47,164 bases of DNA from an uncultured Pirellulaceae bacterium (GCA_938036435.1 CALHPU010000065.1:1-47164); one strand, 5' to 3'. Positions 36,671 to 43,857 are shown, numbered from the stretch's first letter. Numbers and translations are program-made. The notes: a model not told the origin generated them from the sequence alone.

Positions 36671-37178
36671 TCGCTTTGCCCTCCCCTTCAATGGATCGAA
36701 TGCGATCGCGCAGTTCTTGAGCGTGTTCGTAGTCTTCTTTCTGAACTGCCTCTTTCATCTCTCTTCTAAGGCGTATCAGTTCGGTTTGTGATTCGGTGTC
36801 ACACACACCGCGTTTGGGCTGTTTACCAACGTGTTCGCTACCGTTGTGCACGTTCAGCAACAGCGGCTCGAGTTCTTCGCCAAAAAATATATAGTCGTGC
36901 GGGCAACCTAGTCTGCCGGCCTGTCGAAATTCGTAGAAAGAAATCCCGCAGATTGGACACTCTTTGCCATCTAGTTCCTTGAGGTCTTCGGCGGTCTGTT
37001 CTAGTTTCAGTTGCGAGGACAGAACCCCGGAGATTTTTGGGGCCTCTTGCTCCTTTTCGTTGGTTTGCAAATATTGCTTGGCGCATTCGGGGCACAAGTG
37101 GAGCTCAAGAAGCCCATCTTTGCCAGTGAGATCGGTGATGTGGAATGTGGCTGGCTTTTCGCATTTTTGGCATTTCAT
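36663..37178 (-). CDS. mcsA: McsA-type zinc and UVR-domain activator
   Basis: 171 residues from the ATG at 37178; a TTG five codons earlier was rejected. Two zinc-binding CxxC pairs open the protein: MKCQKCEKPATFHI and LHLCPECAKQYL; a second pair, CPICGISFYEF with GRLGCPHDY, follows. The C-terminus LRREMKEAVQKEDYEHAQEL is a UVR motif. In Firmicutes McsA activates McsB. The first gene of the overlapping mcsA-mcsB'-mcsB-aquaporin unit. Confidence 0.92.
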   Translation of the reverse strand: MKCQKCEKPATFHITDLTGKDGLLELHLCPECAKQYLQTNEKEQEAPKISGVLSSQLKLEQTAEDLKELDGKECPICGISFYEFRQAGRLGCPHDYIFFGEELEPLLLNVHNGSEHVGKQPKRGVCDTESQTELIRLRREMKEAVQKEDYEHAQELRDRIRSIEGEGKASE

Positions 37179-37608
37179 TTTATATATACTCAAACTCCAA
37201 AACTCAGATTTACGCGCGGGACGCGAACGAGTCGATCACCAAAGCGTGGCTGATTTTGGAGGGTGTTGGAAATTTGGCGAGGAAACCGATCGTGCCATCG
37301 TCTGCCGATCCACCCCTAGGGTCGAATTTTATCTCCCTAGCCAGCGCGACACAAGGTTGTTGTTCTGTTGGGCGCAGTCTTGCCACCACCAGCTAAAATA
37401 GGCATTGACAGCCACCACCAGCGTTTTGACCGCGACTTTATTTGCGATTCAGGCAGTCTCACGTGTCGGACTTCTGGCATGTGACGGCGACAGATACTAA
37501 AATCTGGCCCTTGCAAAGTCGCGATTGCTCAATTGGAATCCGCTGTGCATGCAACCTCAACTGGCAGCCAGTTTTGGTCAGATTTTCCCTCTAAGAATTC
37601 TTCGCTTG
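37179..37608. other. Intergenic region between mcsA and trpE
   Basis: 430 bases between divergent genes. TATATATA lies just upstream of mcsA. The 12-mer GCCACCACCAGC occurs at 37382-37393 and 37411-37422. I looked for a tryptophan-rich leader peptide or an attenuator before trpE and found none. Confidence 0.35.
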
Positions 37609-39123
37609 ATGAAATGCAAACCGCTTGTCGAACAGTTTTGCGAATTAGCAATGGACCACGACGCGGTCCCAGTCTTCCGAAAACTGCTCAGTGATACGCT
37701 AACCCCTGTATCGGCGTTTCGACGCATCGACGAAGGCCAGACCGCCTGCTTATTCGAAAGCGTAATCGGTGGCGAAAAAATCGGCCGCTACAGTTTTCTC
37801 GCGGCGTCTCCGCGACTGGAAGTTTTCGCACGGCAGAACACGGTTACCGTCGTCGAGGATGGCAACAGCGAGTCGTTCGAGTCTGCCAATCCTTTGGAAG
37901 AGATTCGCAAGCGGATCGAGAACGTCAAAGTTGCCTCGTTGCCGGATTTGCCTCCTTTCACCGGCGGTGCAGTTGGGTTCGCAGGATACGACGTGGTACG
38001 CTACGTCGAACATTTGCCCGACGCTCCGCAGGACGATCGACAGTTGGACGATATGTCGTTTGCGTTCTATGACGAAATGTTGGTGTTTGATCACATCAAG
38101 AAAACTATCGTCGCTATCACTCTGGCGTGGCCCGATCGGTACGAGTCGTCACAGTCGGCTTTCGAGGATGCCAGCGCTAGATTGGATCAACTGGTTGGGA
38201 AATTGACCACCCCTGCGGCCAACGAATTGGATTGTACCGATGTGGTGTCGGTAAACGAAACTTCATCCGGTGCCGAGTACCAGTCAAATTGCACTCAAGA
38301 GCAGTTTGAATCCAATGTGAAGAAATGCATTGACTACATCGAGGCCGGTGACATTTTCCAAGTGGTCCTAAGCCAGCGATTACAGATTGACATCCAATGC
38401 GATCCGCTGGAGATCTATCGCAGCTTGCGCGTGCTTAATCCGTCGCCGTTTATGTTCTTTCTAAGATCCGGCGGCCCGGGTGGTTGTACGCTGGTCGGAA
38501 GTTCGCCGGAGATCATGTGCCGTGTGGTCGATGGAGAAATGACGGTTCGTCCGCTGGCTGGAACGCGTCGCCGAGGCAAAACGGAAGAGGAGGACGTCGC
38601 GCTTGAGAAAGATCTGTTGTCCGATGAAAAAGAACGCGCCGAACATGTGATGTTGGTTGATCTGGGCCGTAACGATGTTGGCCGAGTCGCCGCTTATGGA
38701 TCGATCAAGCTGCCTGATGTGATGGTGGTTGAAAGATACAGCCACGTGATGCATATTTCTTCGACGGTGACGGGGCAACTGAATGAGGACAGCGATGCGT
38801 TTGACGCGCTGATGGCCAGTCTGCCCGCGGGAACCGTTTCTGGTGCTCCCAAGGTGCGTGCCATGGAGATCATTGACGAATTCGAACCGCATCGACGGGG
38901 CCCCTACGCCGGTGCAGTGGGCTACATCGATTTCTCAGGCAACATGGACACGTGTATTGCGTTGCGAACGATCGTCATCAAGGACAACATGGCGTACGTT
39001 CAGGCGGGTGCAGGAATTGTTGCCGACAGCAATCCAACCAGCGAATACGAAGAGACATTGAATAAAGCGCGTGGTTTGGTGCGAGCGATCGAAATGACAC
39101 ACGCAAGATTAAAGCAAACGTAG
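37609..39123 (+). CDS. trpE: Anthranilate synthase component I
   Basis: Converts chorismate and ammonia to anthranilate, the committed step of tryptophan synthesis; needs the TrpG glutaminase, which is not in the window. 504 residues from the ATG at 37609. The feedback-binding region LESVIGGEKIGRYSF (written here from FESVIGGEKIGRYSF) is present near residue 45, and the catalytic half has EAGDIFQVVLSQR, PSPFMFFLRSGG, LVGSSPEIMCRV, RPLAGTRRRGKT and LPAGTVSGAPKVRAMEII. The ATG at 37609 fits the family start better than upstream ones. Confidence 0.95.
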   Translation: MKCKPLVEQFCELAMDHDAVPVFRKLLSDTLTPVSAFRRIDEGQTACLFESVIGGEKIGRYSFLAASPRLEVFARQNTVTVVEDGNSESFESANPLEEIRKRIENVKVASLPDLPPFTGGAVGFAGYDVVRYVEHLPDAPQDDRQLDDMSFAFYDEMLVFDHIKKTIVAITLAWPDRYESSQSAFEDASARLDQLVGKLTTPAANELDCTDVVSVNETSSGAEYQSNCTQEQFESNVKKCIDYIEAGDIFQVVLSQRLQIDIQCDPLEIYRSLRVLNPSPFMFFLRSGGPGGCTLVGSSPEIMCRVVDGEMTVRPLAGTRRRGKTEEEDVALEKDLLSDEKERAEHVMLVDLGRNDVGRVAAYGSIKLPDVMVVERYSHVMHISSTVTGQLNEDSDAFDALMASLPAGTVSGAPKVRAMEIIDEFEPHRRGPYAGAVGYIDFSGNMDTCIALRTIVIKDNMAYVQAGAGIVADSNPTSEYEETLNKARGLVRAIEMTHARLKQT

Positions 39124-39124
39124 C

Positions 39125-39141
39125 GCAAGCGTCACGCTTGC
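39125..39141. repeat. Triloop hairpin after trpE
   Basis: GCAAGCG-TCA-CGCTTGC, a perfect 7-bp stem with a three-base loop, one base after the trpE stop and 30 bases before the hpt start. It matches the style of hairpins found after other genes here. Confidence 0.65.
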
Positions 39142-39171
39142 TTCTATCACTACAAGACAAAGGAAATTCTG

Positions 39172-39690
39172 GTGAGAACGTTACTCGATGAATCGCAGCT
39201 CAATACTGGCGTTGAGAAATTAGCACATTCCATTAACGAAGCGTACGGTACCAAACCGCTGACGATCGTTGGAGTATTGACCGGTAGCGTCGTTCTGATG
39301 GCTGACCTGATTCGCAAACTGAACATGCCGCTACGCGTGGGTGTGGTGCAAACCAGTAGCTATCAAGGCACCGAACGCGGCGCTTTGACTATCAATTCGG
39401 ACATGATGCTGGACATCACCGGCCGAGATGTCTTGTTGATCGACGATATTTTCGATACTGGCCATACCCTTCAGGAGGTGCGCGACCTCATGAAGAAGCT
39501 TGACCCGACCAGCCTCAAATCTGCAGTGCTGTTGTGTAAGACGGGGCAACAACAGGTAGATTGGATGCCTGAGTTTGTGGCGTTTGATATTCCAGATGAA
39601 TTCGTCGTCGGATATGGATTAGACTACAATGACGAATATCGAAACCTACCTTTTTTGGCTGTTTTGGAGCCAGAAGACTTGGGTGAGTAG
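39172..39690 (+). CDS. hpt: Hypoxanthine phosphoribosyltransferase
   Basis: Purine salvage: attaches phosphoribosyl from PRPP to hypoxanthine or guanine. 172 residues. The PRPP motif is VLLIDDIFDTGHTLQEV; VGVLTGSVVLMADLIRKL and VQTSSYQGTERGALTI are also typical, as is the C-terminal PDEFVVGYGLDYNDEYRNLP. GTG start at 39172 with AAAGGA 7-12 bases upstream. It follows trpE by 48 bases and may share its transcript. Confidence 0.95.
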   Translation: MRTLLDESQLNTGVEKLAHSINEAYGTKPLTIVGVLTGSVVLMADLIRKLNMPLRVGVVQTSSYQGTERGALTINSDMMLDITGRDVLLIDDIFDTGHTLQEVRDLMKKLDPTSLKSAVLLCKTGQQQVDWMPEFVAFDIPDEFVVGYGLDYNDEYRNLPFLAVLEPEDLGE

Positions 39691-39738
39691 ATTCGATGGT
39701 CCATCGAATCTCCAATTCACTTCGGTTAGCAACCGAAT
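39691..39738. repeat. Two hairpins after hpt
   Basis: ATTCGATGG-T-CCATCGAAT (39691-39709) begins at the base after the hpt stop; TTCGGTT-AGC-AACCGAA (39721-39737) follows 11 bases later. The second shares TTCGGTT...AACCGAATCTAC with the hairpin after ubiX. Confidence 0.65.
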
Positions 39739-39762
39739 CTACTTGAACGCTCAATCAACCTG

Positions 39763-41076
39763 ATGTCGATTTCCACGCCAGCAATTCCTCGCAAGCCGCT
39801 ACGACTGGCGATCTTGAATCGACACTTCTGGCCGATCTCCAATTCAGCGGAAATGGAGGTCGCTTGGTTGCAGACGGCACTTGTCAATGACGGCCATGAT
39901 GTTGATGTCGTCACCGTCCGGTGGCAAAAATACTGGCCAGAGAAATTCGTCTTTCGCGGCAGTCAAGTCTATCGCCTGTCCAAGCCGCTTTCTGGCCCTT
40001 TTGGCAAATACCGATTCAACAAAGCCCTTTCGGCTCACTTGGTCAATCGAACATACGATGGCATCATCACTTTTGGTTTGGGTGATGCTACCTGCACGGC
40101 TGCATTGGGGTTCGGTGATTCGGTGTCGTTGGTGATTCGAGTCACTGCTGCCGCGATCGATGAACTGAAATCGTTTGGCAAGAGAGAGGCTGACGCACTG
40201 ATGGCAGCCACTCGGATTCTTGTCGACAGTGAATCGACCCAGACAGCGATCCTTAACCGAGTTCCGGAAGTGGAAGGGAAAGTGTTTGTCGCTGCGAGCT
40301 GCATTGATCTGGACGCGGATATGGTGGCCGATGTTGCTCAACGGCAGCCAGTGGAGCCCTTTCGATCGTTGGTTAGGCAATCCGGATCGCGCGCCGCGCT
40401 GTCTGATGCTCATCCGATTTTACAAATCGAGCCCCACCAGCCTTTGGTCGTGACGTGCATGGCGATGGAAGACGATCGTGGTGTTTGTGATTTGGTCAAA
40501 GCGTGGAAGGTAATTCAGCGCCAGCACTGCACGGCGAGGCTGTGGGTTCTTGGAGAAGGTAAAGCATCCAAGAAAGTCTGGGATGAAATTCTTGAGCAGG
40601 ATTTGGTCTACACCGCGATCATGCCGGGCTTCTTCGATTGTCTGTCAGAGATTTTTCAAGCAGCCGACCTCTACGTCCATCCAGCCCGCTCTGGTCTTGC
40701 TTGTTGCGTGCTTGAATCGGCGCGTGCTCACGGCGTGTGTGCGATCAGTACTGCACCACGCGACCGAATGATCGAGGTTGGCAGAGAGAGGCGTGAAGTG
40801 GCTCGCGGTATAAGTGACAGCGCGAAAGATTTGCCTTTCGTTCACTGCCCTAAAGACGGATTGCTAGTGCCACGGCAATCACCTGAAACGCTCGCTGGTT
40901 CGATCCTGTTTGCCCTCGCCGATGGTGATTTTCGATTTCGAGTTGGAAATCAGAGCCGGAAGAAGTTTGCCGAAAGACTGGCGATCGGTTCATTGGCGGA
41001 TCCTTATCTGGAAGCCATTGGAGCATCGCATCTTGTTGCGGCCGCCGAAAACAGCAACGTTGAGGCTTCGCCTTGA
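39763..41076 (+). CDS. Glycosyltransferase family 4-like protein (first of a pair)
   Basis: 437 residues, GT-B fold. RLAILNRHFWPISNSAEMEV at residues about 14-33 is the N-terminal domain start; the donor domain has LVVTCMAMEDDRGVCDLVKA, ARLWVLGEGKASKKV and PGFFDCLSEIFQAADLYVHP, with the conserved Glu in CCVLESARAHGVCAIS. It likely adds a sugar to a lipid or cell-surface glycan; substrate unknown. Its stop overlaps the TTG start of the next glycosyltransferase by 4 bases, so the two probably act in one pathway. Confidence 0.88.
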   Translation: MSISTPAIPRKPLRLAILNRHFWPISNSAEMEVAWLQTALVNDGHDVDVVTVRWQKYWPEKFVFRGSQVYRLSKPLSGPFGKYRFNKALSAHLVNRTYDGIITFGLGDATCTAALGFGDSVSLVIRVTAAAIDELKSFGKREADALMAATRILVDSESTQTAILNRVPEVEGKVFVAASCIDLDADMVADVAQRQPVEPFRSLVRQSGSRAALSDAHPILQIEPHQPLVVTCMAMEDDRGVCDLVKAWKVIQRQHCTARLWVLGEGKASKKVWDEILEQDLVYTAIMPGFFDCLSEIFQAADLYVHPARSGLACCVLESARAHGVCAISTAPRDRMIEVGRERREVARGISDSAKDLPFVHCPKDGLLVPRQSPETLAGSILFALADGDFRFRVGNQSRKKFAERLAIGSLADPYLEAIGASHLVAAAENSNVEASP

Positions 41077-42197
41077 GCCGGTCCATCTTATACATTGTCG
41101 ATGCGCTCAACACGCTCGACGAAAATTTGCAGTTGAAGTTGCTGGCCTCTGAATTGATTCGGTCAGACGGCTGGGAAGTACATGTTGCTGTTATTTCACC
41201 ATCGAAGGACGCGTTTAACCCGTTTGCCGAGATCGATGTCAAGATACACCGACTAGCCGAACCAACCGGATTGTCTCGGCGAGGCGGGATTGGGGCAACA
41301 CTTGTGGCCGCGCGAGCCATGCAGCGTTTGTTCAGCTCGATCAAACCGAACGTGGTTCACTCTTGGGGGCAAACGGCTCAGCGATGTCTAAGTGTGGCCA
41401 GAGAGTTGACCAAATCTAGCGCTTCAGATCCAAAGTGGATCAGCACTTTTCCCGGTAAGTTGAAGAAATCGAGTTTGATTCTCAGCGCGTTGGACCGGCG
41501 TGCATTGACGAAAGTAGAAAAGGTGTTCGTCCCGCATGTGAGCATGAAGCAGTCTGTTTTGGAGATGGGTGCTGCTGATGGGCACGTTGCCGTTGTCCCC
41601 AATGCCGCAGCGGCACTTCCCGATCGGAAAGTGTTTCGGTCGAGATTGTTGGAGCGGGTCGGGCTCGCTGGCACCGCATCGATCGTCGCCGGTGCGGTCG
41701 CTGATCTTGTTCCGGCGACGCGCATGAAGGATCTAATTTGGGCGACGGATTTATTGAACTGCATTCGCGATGATTTTCATTTGGTCATCTTTGGAGATGG
41801 TCATCAGCGGCAGAATCTGGATCGTTTTGTCAGCTTCACCGAGGCTCAGTCCCATGTGCACTTTTTACCGCCAGAGGAGGCGGAGGGTTTCGTTGGATCA
41901 CTGGATGTCTACTGGCATTCGCACCTGCTGTATCCATTGGCGAGCCCGCTGTTGAGTGCGATGGCCAGTGGTGTCCCGGTGGTTTCAGTTTTTGGTGACG
42001 GCACGCAAGAAGTGGTTCTGCATCAGCAAACCGGCATGGCCGTTAACTTTGGAGCTCGCGACGAGTTTGCTCGATGGACGAAGTTTTTGATTGAGAAACC
42101 TGACGCGGCGCGGCAGTTGGCCGACCAAGGCAAGGCACATGTGTTGGAGAATTTTCCGCTATCGGAGATGGTGGACGGTTACCGATCTGAATATTGA
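41073..42197 (+). CDS. Glycosyltransferase family 4-like protein (second of a pair)
   Basis: 374 residues starting with TTG in the overlap TTGA. SRSILYIVDALNTLDENLQL starts the N-terminal Rossmann domain; KPNVVHSWGQTAQRC matches the family. The donor domain has FHLVIFGDGHQRQNLDRFV, HFLPPEEAEGFVGSLDVYWH and LSAMASGVPVVSVFGDGTQE. The usual EGFG-type catalytic Glu is replaced in PLASPLLSAMASG, so activity or donor may differ. It ends 38 bases before the first element of the tRNA array on the opposite strand. Confidence 0.86.
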   Translation: MSRSILYIVDALNTLDENLQLKLLASELIRSDGWEVHVAVISPSKDAFNPFAEIDVKIHRLAEPTGLSRRGGIGATLVAARAMQRLFSSIKPNVVHSWGQTAQRCLSVARELTKSSASDPKWISTFPGKLKKSSLILSALDRRALTKVEKVFVPHVSMKQSVLEMGAADGHVAVVPNAAAALPDRKVFRSRLLERVGLAGTASIVAGAVADLVPATRMKDLIWATDLLNCIRDDFHLVIFGDGHQRQNLDRFVSFTEAQSHVHFLPPEEAEGFVGSLDVYWHSHLLYPLASPLLSAMASGVPVVSVFGDGTQEVVLHQQTGMAVNFGARDEFARWTKFLIEKPDAARQLADQGKAHVLENFPLSEMVDGYRSEY

Positions 42198-42234
42198 TTG
42201 TTCTTTCGTTCAGTTGGACGAAAATTAAAATCAG

Positions 42235-42307
42235 CAGCCCGTGTGGGAATCGAACCCTACCTCTCCAGCTTGAAAAACTGACGGCCTCACCTGAAGCCCA
42301 ACGAGCC
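42235..42307 (-). tRNA. tRNA-like gene, anticodon reads TTC (Glu?), degenerate
   Basis: Acceptor GGCTCGT/ACGGGCT pairs with wobbles; D arm GGCT...GGCC; anticodon loop TTTTCAA gives TTC. The T loop TTCGATT is intact, but the two outer T-stem pairs are mismatched (TAGGG/CCCAC). It is the last gene of the array. A second, well-formed tRNA-Glu(TTC) lies at 43787-43857, so this may be a decaying duplicate. Confidence 0.5.
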
Positions 42308-42323
42308 AAATTGTTTTCGGTGT

Positions 42324-42384
42324 TTAATACTTAATACTTAATACTCAGTACTCAGTACTCAGTACTCAGTACTCAGTACTCAGG
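42324..42384. repeat. Heptamer tandem repeat, 3x TTAATAC then 5x TCAGTAC
   Basis: Three exact TTAATAC units (42324-42344) change to five exact TCAGTAC units (42345-42379), which continue as TCAGG into the 3' end of the tRNA-Leu(TAA) gene (42377-42384). The second unit looks like a slipped copy of that acceptor end. Confidence 0.85.
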
Positions 42385-42449
42385 ACAGGATTCGAACCTG
42401 CAACCTTTCGGGCTTAAACCGAATCGCTCTTCCGTTGGCGCACCTGAGC
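42377..42449 (-). tRNA. tRNA-Leu(TAA), class I form
   Basis: Acceptor GCTCAGG/CCTGAGT, anticodon stem TTCGG/CCGAA with loop TTTAAGC (anticodon TAA), T arm GCAGG/CCTGT with TTCGAAT, discriminator A. The variable region is five bases (AGGTT). Bacterial tRNA-Leu normally has a long variable arm, so this is structurally odd for its anticodon. No CCA is encoded. Confidence 0.75.
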
Positions 42450-42467
42450 ATTCATTTGAAAGTTCAA

Positions 42468-42548
42468 TGGGGAGTGAAGGAATCGAACGTCCCGCCACCT
42501 CACAAATTTGGGCATCCGGGTTACAGCCGGACGCGAGGAACACACCCC
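42468..42548 (-). tRNA. tRNA-Tyr(GTA) with a missing or collapsed D arm
   Basis: Acceptor GGGGTGT/ACTCCCC has one T-T mismatch. Anticodon stem TCCGG/CCGGA with loop CTGTAAC gives GTA. A long variable region of about 22 bases fits class II Tyr. Only 10 bases (GTTCCTCGCG) separate acceptor and anticodon stems instead of about 19, so no D arm can form. Possibly a pseudogene. Confidence 0.6.
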
Positions 42549-42561
42549 AGTTTTAAGTTAG

Positions 42562-42635
42562 TAGCGTGAGTGGGAGTCGAACCCACAAACACGAACGCTT
42601 GAAATTCGCTGCTTTGCCAATTTGCATACCACGCC
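42562..42635 (-). tRNA. tRNA-Leu(CAA), class I form
   Basis: Acceptor GGCGTGG/TCACGCT, D arm TGC...GCA with GG, anticodon stem CGAAT/GTTCG and loop TTCAAGC (CAA), perfect T arm GTGGG/CCCAC, discriminator A. The variable region is five bases (TGTTT) instead of a long arm. Confidence 0.75.
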
Positions 42636-42668
42636 AGATGGTTTGAGTACTCAGTGCCGAACACGTGA

Positions 42669-42741
42669 ATGCGGAAGCGGGACTTGAACCCGCATTGCGG
42701 CATTCAAAGTGCCGTGTCTTGACCAATTAGACGATTCCGCA
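42669..42741 (-). tRNA. tRNA-Gln(TTG)
   Basis: Regular cloverleaf: acceptor TGCGGAA/TTCCGCA, D stem GTCT/AGAC, anticodon stem CGGCA/TGCCG with loop CTTTGAA, T stem GCGGG/CCCGC. No encoded CCA. Confidence 0.92.
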
Positions 42742-42742
42742 G

Positions 42743-42817
42743 CGACCCAAACCGGATTTGAACCGGTGCTCTCCACCGTGACAGGGTGGCGTCCACTCCA
42801 AACTGGACCGATGGGCC
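42743..42817 (-). tRNA. tRNA-Asp(GTC)
   Basis: Acceptor GGCCCAT/TTGGGTC with one mismatch at the inner end, D stem GTCC/GGAC, anticodon stem CCACC/GGTGG with loop CTGTCAC, T stem ACCGG/CCGGT, discriminator G. It follows the tRNA-Gln start by a single base. Confidence 0.9.
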
Positions 42818-42843
42818 AAACGATTGTTAAACCAATCGATAAG

Positions 42844-42916
42844 TAGTCCTGGTCGGATTCGAACCGACGATTTCCTCTTTGTAAGAGAGGTGCCTTCGCC
42901 ACTTGGCCACAGGACA
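42844..42916 (-). tRNA. tRNA-Val(TAC)
   Basis: Acceptor TGTCCTG/CAGGACT (outermost pair T-T), D stem GCC/GGC, anticodon stem CCTCT/AGAGG with loop CTTACAA, T stem GTCGG/CCGAC, discriminator A. Confidence 0.88.
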
Positions 42917-42924
42917 GTGTCAGG

Positions 42925-42987
42925 CGGAAGCCGTGGGACTCAAACCCACAAGTCTGACGACCCGTCTAGCCACTTCGGGTGACTTCC
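42925..42987 (-). tRNA. 63-base tRNA-like gene without a recognisable anticodon arm
   Basis: Acceptor GGAAGTC/GGCTTCC and T arm GTGGG-TTTGAGT-CCCAC are sound, and CCCG-AAGTGGCTAGA-CGGG makes a good D arm. Only about 11 bases (TCGTCAGACTT) remain before the T stem, too few for an anticodon arm. I tested every T33 position in the interior and found no acceptable stem. Probably a deletion remnant. Confidence 0.5.
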
Positions 42988-43010
42988 AATGGTGTTTGTT
43001 ATATTTTCAA

Positions 43011-43083
43011 GCTGGCCGATCGGAATTGAACCGACGTGGACTTGATTCACATTCAAGTTCCCGAACCAACGCGGGACAGCCAG
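43011..43083 (-). tRNA. tRNA-His(GTG)
   Basis: Acceptor CTGGCTG/CGGCCAG, D arm CCCG/CGGG, anticodon stem CTTGA/TCAAG with loop ATGTGAA, T arm GTCGG/CCGAT, discriminator C as expected for His. The base before position 1 is T, so the usual G-1 of tRNA-His is not encoded. Confidence 0.85.
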
Positions 43084-43085
43084 AG

Positions 43086-43160
43086 TTCCGGAGACAGGAA
43101 TCGAACCTGCGATCTTCTGGTTCAGAGCCAGACGCAATGACCAACACTTGCTACTCCGGG
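43086..43160 (-). tRNA. tRNA-Gln(CTG)
   Basis: Acceptor CCCGGAG/CTCCGGA (first pair mismatched), D stem GCAA/TTGC, anticodon stem TCTGG/CCAGA with loop CTCTGAA, T arm GCAGG/CCTGT. Two bases separate it from tRNA-His. Confidence 0.88.
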
Positions 43161-43241
43161 AAAACGTTTTGTTACATTGTTTTCTCAGACATGACCGCTA
43201 ATCTTTGGTTCACTGTTTTGTAAACTTGTTTTCATTTTCAG

Positions 43242-43312
43242 CTCGGGGAGAAGAATTCGAACCTCCATCACCTGATCCAAAGTCAGGCAGCCTACCTTTA
43301 GCCGATCCCCGA
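43242..43312 (-). tRNA. tRNA-Gln(TTG), second copy, divergent
   Basis: Acceptor TCGGGGA/TCCCCGA perfect, anticodon stem CCTGA/TCAGG with loop CTTTGGA giving TTG, discriminator G as in Gln, T stem with two G-T pairs. It is not a recent duplicate of 42669-42741: the stems differ throughout. Confidence 0.8.
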
Positions 43313-43391
43313 TCGAGATGAAGCATATTGCAATGCCGCAGCCGTTCAGCACTTTGAATTCCGAACTCCAAGTTCCGAATTAATACCTCAG

Positions 43392-43463
43392 CTCCAGCGG
43401 GAGGAATTGAACCTCCAATCATCCGCTTAACAGGCGGCTGCCTCACCATTTGGCCTCGCTGGA
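43392..43463 (-). tRNA. tRNA-Asn(GTT)
   Basis: Acceptor TCCAGCG/CGCTGGA perfect, D stem GCC/GGC, anticodon stem CCGC/GCGG with loop CTGTTAA, T stem GGAGG/CCTCC perfect, discriminator G. Confidence 0.9.
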
Positions 43464-43492
43464 ATATCGCCCCAATCGATCAGGCCGAAAAA

Positions 43493-43611
43493 TTGCGGGA
43501 GAAGGAATCGAACCACCGACCTCGAGGACATGAACCTGTGTGCCGGAATTTGCGGCTATTTGATTCCTCGACTTCCGGCACTACTGAGCTAACCAACTGC
43601 TCTATCCCGCC
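43493..43611 (-). tRNA. tRNA-Met(CAT) interrupted by a palindromic insert
   Basis: The 5' end (acceptor GCGGGA/TCCCGC, D arm GAGC-AGTTGGTTA-GCTC) and the 3' part (loop TTCATGT giving CAT, AGGTC variable region, T loop TTCGATT) are Met-like. The gene is 119 bases, about 42 too long. Between D arm and anticodon loop lies GTGCCGGAA (43540-43548) inverted at TTCCGGCAC (43573-43581) on the plus strand. The expected anticodon-stem partner CGAGG is inside the insert. Too short for a group I intron. Confidence 0.6.
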
Positions 43612-43638
43612 GTGTTTCCTATTAAGTTTTGTCACCAA

Positions 43639-43709
43639 AGCGCCCAGCGAGAATCGAACTCGCATCTTCTGCATGGCAAGCAGATAGGTTCCCACTACAA
43701 CATGGGCGC
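43639..43709 (-). tRNA. tRNA-Gly(GCC)
   Basis: Acceptor GCGCCCA/TGGGCGC perfect, anticodon stem TCTGC/GCAGA with loop TTGCCAT, T stem GCGAG/CTCGC perfect, discriminator T as in bacterial Gly. The D arm is short and weak (GTT/AAC). Confidence 0.88.
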
Positions 43710-43786
43710 GAAATCAGGAGCCAGACTTCAGAAGCAGACAACATCCAAAATACTGCTACCCGACTGCCGTCTGACACCAACCAGAG

Positions 43787-43857
43787 CACCTCGTGGGAGA
43801 ATCGAACTCCCGTTTGCGGACTGAAAATCCGCCGTCCTTCCACTAGACGAACGAGGC
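43787..43857 (-). tRNA. tRNA-Glu(TTC)
   Basis: Acceptor GCCTCGT/ACGAGGT, D region GTCTAGTGGAAGGAC typical of Glu, anticodon stem GCGGA/TCCGC with loop TTTTCAG, T stem GGGAG/CTCCC, discriminator G. Confidence 0.92.

Noticed and set aside
37179..37608. Tryptophan attenuator before trpE
   Set aside because: I found no short Trp-rich leader frame and no pair of competing hairpins with a T-run.
43493..43611. Group I intron in tRNA-Met
   Set aside because: The insert is only about 42 bases and lies before the anticodon loop. Group I introns need about 200 bases and sit in the anticodon loop.
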